NCBI GenBank assembly: GCA_019359325.1
Contig: JAHHHN010000008.1
Span: 62,001-126,000, forward strand
Source: Mojavia pulchra JT2-VF2
GTDB taxonomy: Bacteria; Cyanobacteriota; Cyanobacteriia; Cyanobacteriales; Nostocaceae
Direction: 5' to 3'
DNA: 64,000 nucleotides
Position numbers and translations under genes: made by a program. Positions 1-8,098 of the stretch are shown piece by piece (the stretch's first letter is position 1; each line of letters begins with the position of its first letter). The notes beneath the pieces are model-generated. The model searched no databases. It was not told where the DNA came from and was given only the letters and a program-made list of their open reading frames with translations.

Positions 1-2888
1 TTTTCAAAAAATACGGCGCTAAAGCCGGGGAAGCCAACAGCCTTGACAATATTGGATATGTGTATCTGCGTAAAGGTGAATATACCAAGGCGCTGGAGTT
101 CTTGCAGCAGTCTTTAGCGATTCGCAAACAAACACGCGATCAATGGATATCTCTCTTCTACATAGCCGAAGCTTATACCAATTTGGGTCAGTATCAAAAA
201 GCGTTAGATGCTTATCAACCAGCCTTAGGCATTCTTAGAGAACTGCAAGCAGCTAATCCAAAAGACTCTAGCTACTCTACCAGCCAAAAAATTATGCTCA
301 CTGATACGGGGGCATTGTACTTCAGAATGGGTCAGTATCAAAAGGCTCTGGATTTTTATCAACAAGCTTTGGCGATACAAAAAGCAAATAGCGATCATAT
401 TGGTAGCGCCGATACTCTAAATAATATTGGAGTCGTTTACATCAATTTAGGTAACTACACTCAAGCACTAGACTCTTATCAAAAAGCTTTAAGCACTGTC
501 CAAGACTTCTGCTATAAAGAGAAATTAACTTGCTTTTATGGCACAGAAGCAGCAATTTTAAATAACCTTGCAGGTGCATACTTTAGCTTAGGTCAATACC
601 AAAAATCCTTAGATTTGGCGGAAAAATCCTCAACTATTTATAGAAAATTTCGCACTGGTGAATATAAGGGAGCAACTAAACAAGATATAAAGTTACTTTA
701 TGATGCTTTGGGACAAAACCCCCAAGCTTTGCAACAAGTTACTAATCGCGCTAATGTTGGTGATGCTTTTGGTAAAGACTCCTTTCAATTTCAAGGCGAA
801 GCACTTAACCTCAACAATATTGGACAAATTTACTTTAGCCAAGGTAAATATGAACAAGCACTTAAGCTATATCAACAAGCTTTAGATATTTATAAAGCTA
901 ACAAATATCCAGCAGGTATTGCTGTAACTCTCAATAATATTGGGCGTGTTTATAGTAATACAGGTAAATATAGCCAAGCAATCGAGTCCAATCAGCAGGC
1001 TTTGACTAATTATCAAGCAGTAGGCGATCGCACTGGCGAAGGTGTAACAATTAGTAATCTTGGACAGATATACCAAAAACAAAATCAATATGAAAAAGTT
1101 TTAGGACTTTATCAGCAAGCTTTAGCAATACACCGCGAAGTTAGCGACAAAATTAGTGAGACTGCAACTCTGAAATATCTGGGAGATGTACTATCTAGCC
1201 AAAATCAACCGCAACTAGCGATCGGATTCTACAAACAATCAGTCAACCTTACCGAAACAATTCGTCAAAATTTACGCGTTGTACCCAGTGATATTCAACA
1301 ATCTTACACAGAAACTGTTGCTGAAAGATATCGCCGATTAGCTGACTTATTACTCAAGCAAAATCGTTCCGCAGAAGCTCAACAAGTTTTAGATTTATTG
1401 AAAATCCAAGAAGTAAATGATTTTATTGGTAATTGGCGTGGAAGTTCCGAAAAAATAGTAAATACTCCCAAAGTAGGGAATCCTCAAAGAGGAGTTAATA
1501 CAGAAACGCAACAAAAGCTGCCTTTACGACCTCAAGAGCAAGAGATTTCTCAAAAATACAGCGTCCTACAAGACAAAGCAATTCTTTTAGGTAAAGAACT
1601 TACAAGTTTGCGACAAATGAATCCCAAAGAACGCTCATCAACGCAAGAAAAGCGTATTGCCGAATTAGTGAAACTAGAGCAACAAATTACTGCTGAGTTT
1701 AACAAGTTTATTAAAAGTCCTTCTGTAGTAGCGTTAGTTCAGCAATTATCAGTGGCTTCTGGACAAGAAAATCTTAGTTTAAGACAGCTAAACTCTATTC
1801 GGGAGAATTTGCGCCAGTTAAATCAAAAAGCAGTCTTACTTTATCCGTTAGTTTTAGAAGATAGATTAGAGTTAGTCATTGTTACGGCAGATGCACCGCC
1901 AATTCATCGCACAGTACCAGTTAAGCAAGAAGAGTTAAATAAGGTAATTCATGAGTTTCGCCAAACAATTCAAGTTACACATAAAAATGTTAAAAATCCA
2001 GCAAATAAGTTATACAATTGGTTAATTAAACCAATAGAAAATGACCTAAAACAAGCAGATATTAAATCAATTATTTATGCACCGGATGGGCAATTAAGAT
2101 ATGTTCCCTTGGCAGCATTATATGACGGCAAAGATTGGTTGATACAACGTTTTATTATTAACAATATTACATCTGCTAGCTTAACTAAATTCGATAACAA
2201 ACCAGAGAAAAATATCAAAATTTTAGCTGGTGCTTTTACAAAAGGTGATTACACAGTAAAATTTGGCAGTCGTGAAGAGATATTTAGTGGTTTAGAGTTT
2301 GCTAAACAGGAAGTAGAAACTTTAGCTAAAACAATCCCAGGGACTAAAATATTATTAGATAATAATTTCAACCCTCCAGCCACAATTCCTCAGATGAATG
2401 ATTACAAAATCGTTCATTTGGCGACTCATGGGTTACTTGTTAAAGGTAGTCCAGAAGATTCATTTATTTTATTTGGCAATGGAGAACGTGCGACTTTACG
2501 AGATATAGAAAATTGGTCTTTACCAAATGTAGAATTAGTAGTTTTGAGTGCTTGCCAAACTGGTTTAGGCGATAAATTAGGTAATGGGCAAGAAATTATT
2601 GGTTTAGGATACCAGATTCAATTAACAGGAGCCAAAGCATCTATTGCTTCATTGTGGTCTGTATCTGATGGCGGAACCCAAGCTTTAATGAATGTATTTT
2701 ATAAAGTATTACAAGCAGGTAATACTACAAAAGCTGAAGCTTTGCAAAAAGCACAACTTGCCTTACTCACAGGTGATTATTTAGAAAATGGTAAGAAGCA
2801 AGCTAATGCTTCAACTACTGAGGCTGCAAATGAGTTTCGTCATCCCTACTATTGGGCACCCTTTATATTGATTGGTAATGGGTTGTAA
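1..2888 (+). CDS. TPR-CHAT protein (caspase-like protease domain), 5' end outside window
   Basis: Probable signalling or effector peptidase. The frame is open to the left edge: the first complete codon is at base 3 and the GTG at 60 lies inside a TPR repeat, so the true start is outside. Counting from 60, residues 1-400 are tandem TPRs (recurrent LNNIGxVYxxxGxYxQALxxYQQAL), 400-560 is a helical linker, and about 620-940 is a CHAT domain. The CHAT dyad is present: HLATHG with the second His near residue 790 and LSACQTG with Cys near 832. The C-terminus carries the usual HPYYWAPFILIG ending. CHAT proteins are caspase-clan cysteine peptidases, often in prokaryotic immunity or cell death; the substrate here is unknown. 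It is convergent with a second TPR-CHAT gene at 3097-6981. Confidence 0.9.
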   Translation, partial: FKKYGAKAGEANSLDNIGYVYLRKGEYTKALEFLQQSLAIRKQTRDQWISLFYIAEAYTNLGQYQKALDAYQPALGILRELQAANPKDSSYSTSQKIMLTDTGALYFRMGQYQKALDFYQQALAIQKANSDHIGSADTLNNIGVVYINLGNYTQALDSYQKALSTVQDFCYKEKLTCFYGTEAAILNNLAGAYFSLGQYQKSLDLAEKSSTIYRKFRTGEYKGATKQDIKLLYDALGQNPQALQQVTNRANVGDAFGKDSFQFQGEALNLNNIGQIYFSQGKYEQALKLYQQALDIYKANKYPAGIAVTLNNIGRVYSNTGKYSQAIESNQQALTNYQAVGDRTGEGVTISNLGQIYQKQNQYEKVLGLYQQALAIHREVSDKISETATLKYLGDVLSSQNQPQLAIGFYKQSVNLTETIRQNLRVVPSDIQQSYTETVAERYRRLADLLLKQNRSAEAQQVLDLLKIQEVNDFIGNWRGSSEKIVNTPKVGNPQRGVNTETQQKLPLRPQEQEISQKYSVLQDKAILLGKELTSLRQMNPKERSSTQEKRIAELVKLEQQITAEFNKFIKSPSVVALVQQLSVASGQENLSLRQLNSIRENLRQLNQKAVLLYPLVLEDRLELVIVTADAPPIHRTVPVKQEELNKVIHEFRQTIQVTHKNVKNPANKLYNWLIKPIENDLKQADIKSIIYAPDGQLRYVPLAALYDGKDWLIQRFIINNITSASLTKFDNKPEKNIKILAGAFTKGDYTVKFGSREEIFSGLEFAKQEVETLAKTIPGTKILLDNNFNPPATIPQMNDYKIVHLATHGLLVKGSPEDSFILFGNGERATLRDIENWSLPNVELVVLSACQTGLGDKLGNGQEIIGLGYQIQLTGAKASIASLWSVSDGGTQALMNVFYKVLQAGNTTKAEALQKAQLALLTGDYLENGKKQANASTTEAANEFRHPYYWAPFILIGNGL

Positions 2889-2910
2889 TCATTAAATTTT
2901 TGTTCATTAA

Positions 2911-3033
2911 TAGACTTATTGCAAAAATCCGAATATTAGTAAAAGAACAGTTGCACATAGATAAACACAGATAAATATCGGTGCTTATCTGTGTTTATCT
3001 GTGGTTTTATATAAAAAACATAAACTTATGCAA
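2911..3033. repeat. Dispersed repeat with 16-bp hairpin between convergent genes (copy A)
   Basis: Bases 2959-2974 and 2985-3000 form a perfect 16-bp inverted repeat (AGATAAACACAGATAA) with a 10-base loop. It lies between two convergent CHAT genes, so it could end transcription from both sides. The flanks (TTGCAAAAATC on the left, ACTTATGCAAGA on the right) recur at 55650-55740 and partly at 62325-62372, which marks this as a member of a dispersed repeat family rather than a simple terminator. Confidence 0.65.
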
Positions 3034-3096
3034 GAAAACTATTAATGAGGATTTTACGCCTCATGCTTCGACCCAACCTACAAAATTTATTGCAAT

Positions 3097-6000
3097 CTAA
3101 CTTGATTTACCTGTAATTGTAAATGCTGCCCAGTAGTAAGGGTGGGAGAAAAGTTTTTGTTCAGGCGTAATTTTACTAGTTCTATACATTTGCGTTGCTA
3201 TATGCGTCCTAACTTTTAAATCATCATAATGTAAATTATTTAATAAATTCTCATACCATTTAGTCAGTTCAATTGCAGTTATTTCCTTCAACCATGTTGT
3301 GACTTCAGTTAATGTAGTTGCTGCCGATTTATCTGGCTGTAACCGTCGATAAAATTCTATGATTACTAAGTCATTGGCAAACGATTCTACAGTCCAAAGA
3401 GTATTTATAACCAGAGGAACTCCACCACTTAGAAAAGCATAAGCTAAATTTACATATTCGTTGGTGATAATGGGATTGCTAATAGTTGTAGTTTCACAAG
3501 CCGATAATGTAACCAGGTTGTAACTGACTAAAGTTTGTTGGCAGATTTCTTCTAAAGTAAGTTTGTCGTTATCGGTTAAAGCCAATTCTGATTTCTTCGG
3601 CTCGCTGAAATTGTTAATGATATGCCCCGTAAAGTGAAATACATTGTAATCATCAGTTAAGGCATTTAGGACATTATTCTTATTAGCTTGTTCTCCCTGA
3701 ATACGTTGGCAATTAGCAAACATTTGGCTAACAATTTCAGATTGCAGTTTGGCAAATTTCAGTGGAGGATAACCTGTGGTGTTGGGATGCTCCACACTAA
3801 GTAAGAATTGATTTTGTTTATGCCATGCTGGTTCAGCTTTTGCTGTTAATCCTATTTGGATACTTGGCAGATAAGTAATGGTGCAATTAGCCTCGACAGT
3901 TGGCCAATCTTCTGGAATAGGGGAACAGAGATGAAAAAGCGCATGGAGAGGCAATCTGTGCAAGTCGCGGTGGGGCATTAAAATCAATTGAGTAATGCCT
4001 TCGAGTTCCTGAACGATTGTGGAAATGTTGAGGATATTTTTTAGCTGTAACAGCCTTGCTTCCATATCCATGTACCAGGAATGGTTGCTTTGATGCTGTT
4101 TGTCTTGAGATTGGCTGCTATATTCCTGGTATTGTTGATTCCATTCTTGTAGCCAATCTTCAAAGGCCATCAAACGTCTGACTGCTTCAGGTAGGCGCAA
4201 TTCATGCGAACCTATAGGAGCTTCTCCTAAGTGAATCGCCCCCTCATCTTGTATAGGTGTAAACAAGAGGATGGGCGAAGGAGCTTCGTCTTTAAGAATA
4301 AAGGTTTGTAGGGAAGTTGGGCTAATGTGCCAATAAATAATTGCTGTTTTAGGATTGAGCAACTGCTGAATTGCAGAATAGTTTGGTGCGTAAGTTTGCT
4401 CCTCCCAACCCAAAAGTAGCCAGTTTAAACAAGCATTTTTACCTTGTTCGGCAATTTCCCAAGCTTCCACCAAGTCACCGTAGTTTACAGCTAAATCAAC
4501 AGCTAATTGCCCAAATCCTGCAAATTTCAGGGCTAGCTGTCTTTTACTATCATCAGGGCGAGTTGATTCACTCAGCAATTGTTGAAGTAAATCGCTACCG
4601 TATTGTTGTAATTCTTGTGCTTGTTCTGTTTCGCCCAAACCTACAAGTGTTTTGATTAGAGATTGCAATACTTCTAGATGTAACTGAGGAAAATCTTCGC
4701 TGGTGAGCGTTAATAGTGCCTGATTGTACTCATCTACAGCTTTTTGCCAATGACTGCGGGGTGTGGAATTATTCTTACCTTGTTCATAATAAGTATTAGC
4801 GATCGCCAGATGTAATCTGCCCCATCCTTCAGGGTGAGTGTCCGGGCGAACGTATTTCAAGCCTTCCTCGTAGCTAGCTAATTTTCCTTCATAGCCGCCT
4901 TGCTTTAATGCTTGATTTGTAGATGTAATGCCAGTAAACAAACTTAACAAAGTCTCAGGATGAATTAAACTGCCAGCAGCAGTACCGCGACCAATCCAAG
5001 CTTCCCAATAGTCAAGTTTAATTTGCAAAGCACTGTCATAAGAGGCGATCGCTTCTGCAAACCGCCCTAAATGAAACAGCGCGATCGCCTGGTTGTACCA
5101 AGCTAAGTGGAAATCGGGTTTAATTGCTATAGCTTTACGGTAAGAAGTAATAGCTTCTTCACGGCGTCCTAAGTTATCCAACGCCACACCGCGGTTATAC
5201 CAAGCTAAGTAAAAGTCGGCTTGAATTGAGAGTGCTTTATCCCAAGAGGTGATTGCTTCTGACCAACGTTTTAAATTAAATAGCACTACACCCCGATCAA
5301 TCCAGACTTCATGATAGTCGGGTTGAATTTCAAGAGCTTGATCGTAAGATGCGATCGCATCTTCATGTTGCTCGCCCACAGCCAAAGCTATACCTCGGTA
5401 ATACCAGTTTTCCTGATCTTCTGGTTGCAGAAGTAGGGCTTGGTCGTAACTGGAAATTGCTTCCCATAATCGCCCTAACTTCAGCAGTGCTAAACCTCGG
5501 CTAGACCAAGCATCTGCGAAATCGGGTTTGATTTCAATGACGTGTTCAAAAGAAGCGATCGCTTGATCAAATTCTCCTAATTCACCTAAAGTTCCACCTT
5601 TGTTGTACCAAGCTTTGTAGAAATCGGGTTTCAATTCTATGGCTTTGTCGTATGAGGCGACAGCTTCTACAAAATGTTCTAAATGAAATAATGTCAAGCC
5701 TCGATTAAACCAGTATTCATAAAAATTAGGTTTTAGTTCTATGGCTTGGTCGTAGGATGCGATCGCTCCTAATAAATCTCCAGTTTTGGCTTGCTGAAGA
5801 CCTTGGTAAAACCATGCTTGCGCCCGATCAATTTTTGGCTCAGTAACTAATTGCGAATTCTTCTTACGAATTGCCAGTTCGGAAGCAAGTTCTTGGACTA
5901 GGTTGGTACTCTGATCTAACCTCACCAACAACTCATCAAAAGCGTCTGCAACTTTTGGCTCTAATTTCGCCAAAGATTTATCCCACTTCTGTTCTTCTAA

Positions 6001-6981
6001 TGGTCTTTCTTCTTCTTGTGTGGGTGGAATCTGAATATTCTCTTCTATAAAAGAAGTGAGGAGCGCGTCTTCTGGAGAGGGAGTAAGAATATTATCTAAG
6101 GCTGTGGTTTCGGTTTCCTCTTCTGGCTCTGAGAAAATCTCAAATAACTTGTCGATTTCATCTTCTTCAGCTTCCGTTTCTTCTGTAATAGAAGCGAGAG
6201 TATCATCTGGGATTGTTGTTTCCTCAGCTTGTTCTGCTACCGATTCAGAAAACAGATCTAATAACTTGGCGATCGCATCTTCTTGTGAAGTAATGGGGAG
6301 AGTCGGTGACGTTGTATTTTCGGCATCTTCGCCTTGATATTCCCATAACACTTCCTCTATATTGCCCGTCCATGCTTCCTCAACAGAGGCCATTTCGGGT
6401 AATGGGATTGTGGTTTGAGTCTCTTCCTCCTCGTACTCCCATAACCGTTCGCCTAGCTTACGCATCAACTCCTGCCCAGGAGTGTTTAAAAGGCTTTCTT
6501 CGGGCGTTGTGGTTTCAAATTCATCAAACTCGACTGGATGATCTTGCTCCTCAATCTCTTCATAATATGTTGCTGAGTTTCGCGTTAACAGCCTGATGCC
6601 AATGTCATAAGCAAGTTCTCCGATTCTGCCAATACCAAGTTCGCCCAGTTGTATCATCTGGGATGCTAAATGTTGGTTTGGTGCAGGTGAATTGAATAAT
6701 TTTTCGCCAAAGCTCAACAGCCAATCTATCCAGCGATCCTCATTAATGCGATTTTCCATCCGTTGCAGATACTTTAGCGCCCACTGCTTTCCTCGTGCCT
6801 GATGCACTCCTTCCAACAGTTGGGTAAATAAAAGTTCTAGATCCCCATTAGTCAATTCGGGTGGTGACCCTACCACCCTGTATCCGTTTGCAGCATTTAG
6901 AGAACCATTCTGCTGGTTTTCATCGGGACGCTGTACAAGTTTTTGAAGCCGCTGAATTAGACGCCTGAGCATCTGCCACAC
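3097..6981 (-). CDS. Large TPR-CHAT protein with N-terminal module shared with its neighbour
   Basis: A 1294-residue likely caspase-like effector. Start is GTG 6981, with an ATG three codons in. Residues 1-150 form a basic amphipathic helix plus a module containing ELTNGDLELLFTQLLEGVHQ. Residues 150-370 are a very acidic Thr/Glu-rich stretch with twofold repeats of an LWEY motif and of a KLxxxFSE motif. Residues about 390-720 hold roughly nine 34-residue TPRs of the AIASYDxAIExKPDF type. A helical region follows, then CHAT at about 960-1290 with FHFTGH (His 1120) and LSACET (Cys 1162). The 42-residue His-Cys spacing equals that in the 1-2888 protein. The small gene 7185-7883 just upstream on the same strand encodes a separate copy of the N-terminal module. 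Function is inferred from the family only. Confidence 0.9.
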   Translation of the reverse strand: MWQMLRRLIQRLQKLVQRPDENQQNGSLNAANGYRVVGSPPELTNGDLELLFTQLLEGVHQARGKQWALKYLQRMENRINEDRWIDWLLSFGEKLFNSPAPNQHLASQMIQLGELGIGRIGELAYDIGIRLLTRNSATYYEEIEEQDHPVEFDEFETTTPEESLLNTPGQELMRKLGERLWEYEEEETQTTIPLPEMASVEEAWTGNIEEVLWEYQGEDAENTTSPTLPITSQEDAIAKLLDLFSESVAEQAEETTIPDDTLASITEETEAEEDEIDKLFEIFSEPEEETETTALDNILTPSPEDALLTSFIEENIQIPPTQEEERPLEEQKWDKSLAKLEPKVADAFDELLVRLDQSTNLVQELASELAIRKKNSQLVTEPKIDRAQAWFYQGLQQAKTGDLLGAIASYDQAIELKPNFYEYWFNRGLTLFHLEHFVEAVASYDKAIELKPDFYKAWYNKGGTLGELGEFDQAIASFEHVIEIKPDFADAWSSRGLALLKLGRLWEAISSYDQALLLQPEDQENWYYRGIALAVGEQHEDAIASYDQALEIQPDYHEVWIDRGVVLFNLKRWSEAITSWDKALSIQADFYLAWYNRGVALDNLGRREEAITSYRKAIAIKPDFHLAWYNQAIALFHLGRFAEAIASYDSALQIKLDYWEAWIGRGTAAGSLIHPETLLSLFTGITSTNQALKQGGYEGKLASYEEGLKYVRPDTHPEGWGRLHLAIANTYYEQGKNNSTPRSHWQKAVDEYNQALLTLTSEDFPQLHLEVLQSLIKTLVGLGETEQAQELQQYGSDLLQQLLSESTRPDDSKRQLALKFAGFGQLAVDLAVNYGDLVEAWEIAEQGKNACLNWLLLGWEEQTYAPNYSAIQQLLNPKTAIIYWHISPTSLQTFILKDEAPSPILLFTPIQDEGAIHLGEAPIGSHELRLPEAVRRLMAFEDWLQEWNQQYQEYSSQSQDKQHQSNHSWYMDMEARLLQLKNILNISTIVQELEGITQLILMPHRDLHRLPLHALFHLCSPIPEDWPTVEANCTITYLPSIQIGLTAKAEPAWHKQNQFLLSVEHPNTTGYPPLKFAKLQSEIVSQMFANCQRIQGEQANKNNVLNALTDDYNVFHFTGHIINNFSEPKKSELALTDNDKLTLEEICQQTLVSYNLVTLSACETTTISNPIITNEYVNLAYAFLSGGVPLVINTLWTVESFANDLVIIEFYRRLQPDKSAATTLTEVTTWLKEITAIELTKWYENLLNNLHYDDLKVRTHIATQMYRTSKITPEQKLFSHPYYWAAFTITGKSS

Positions 6982-7184
6982 TCTTGGATTTTGTTTAACC
7001 TAGATTGTAGCCAGCGTTGTCATAAAAAGATCATGAATTACGTAAAAACCCAACGCCTGTTTCTGTAAATCTTTAAAAAAGTACACACAATTGTTGTAGT
7101 TAGTATCTTCCGCTACACCTAAGTTAATTACCTTGAGATAGTGCAGACGGGACTTTGAGCTTTTTTGTCTTAAACCCAGTCAAG

Positions 7185-7883
7185 TTAAGATTCTGTTTGA
7201 TCTGTAGCTGATTCATTAGCAGCATAAAATTGATTGACCAGTGCTTGGACAATAACTTGCGGATCATCTGTCTCCAGCCCCAACTGTTGGGCGACCTGCT
7301 GACATAATTGTTCATCCTGCTGCAACATAATAAACAACTCTTCCAAGGTAATGGTTTGGTAGTCTCCTTGTAAAAGGTTTTCTCCTGTATCTGCTTCACC
7401 TGCTATCGGATAGCTTTCTTCAGGTAGCGATGGGTTGCTGACAGCATCCGGCCCTGCATATTCCCAGATTGGTTCGCCTTGATTGCGTGTCAAAACTTGC
7501 ATACCAATATCATAGGCAACGTCTCCGACTTCACCTACACCCAACTCACCCAGTTGTACCAGTCGCGCCGCCAATTCGTTATTAGGTGTAGGAGATGCTA
7601 GCAATCTTTCACCTAACAGCCGTAACCATTCCACCCAGCGTTCAGTTGTAATGCGATGTTCAATATTATGCAGCCACTTCTGCGCCCACGCTTGTCCTCG
7701 TGCTTGATGCACTCCTTCGAGAAGTTCGTTGAAGAGAAATTCCAGATCTGTATCACTTAGCGGTGGCGCTGGTTCTTTTGGGACATCTCTCCTAGCTTGG
7801 GAGGGAGTTTGTTTCCCACCAAACAAGCGCTGAAAAAATCTTTTAAGCCACTGAACAAGCCGCCTGAGCATCTGCTGCACCAT
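7185..7883 (-). CDS. Free-standing copy of the CHAT protein's N-terminal module
   Basis: A 232-residue protein with no recognised catalytic domain. Residues 1-140 align closely with residues 1-145 of the CHAT protein downstream. Both start with a QMLRRL basic amphipathic helix. Both then have DLExLFxxLLEGVHQARG, a WAxKxLxxxExRI block, and QLGELGxGxxGxxAYDIG followed by LLTRN or VLTRN. It also has one IWEYAGPDA motif resembling the VLWEYQGEDA motif of the CHAT protein. The C-terminal 60 residues are acidic and Gln-rich. It lies 203 bp upstream of the CHAT gene in the same direction, suggesting co-transcription. It probably arose by tandem duplication and may act as an adaptor or inhibitor through homotypic contact. 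That role is inference. Confidence 0.85.
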   Translation of the reverse strand: MVQQMLRRLVQWLKRFFQRLFGGKQTPSQARRDVPKEPAPPLSDTDLEFLFNELLEGVHQARGQAWAQKWLHNIEHRITTERWVEWLRLLGERLLASPTPNNELAARLVQLGELGVGEVGDVAYDIGMQVLTRNQGEPIWEYAGPDAVSNPSLPEESYPIAGEADTGENLLQGDYQTITLEELFIMLQQDEQLCQQVAQQLGLETDDPQVIVQALVNQFYAANESATDQTES

Positions 7884-8098
7884 TGAGTATTAGTTACCCT
7901 AAGATTGTAGCGATCGCACTGTACTATAGCGTCAATCAAGTCAATAATTAATGTAGAAATGCTGCCCCAATTGGTCAGGCTACTCACAGCCAAGAATGCT
8001 CATTTGTTAGAATAGAAGGCCACTACAATGACGCAAAGCGTTTAGTTCTGGGTAGTTTAGAATAGTTAAATCTCGAACTCGCCTGGGTGCTGCAATCC

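Noticed and set aside
7757-7993. Frame overlapping the start of the 7185-7883 gene
   Set aside because: Shadow frame; the other frame carries the conserved module.
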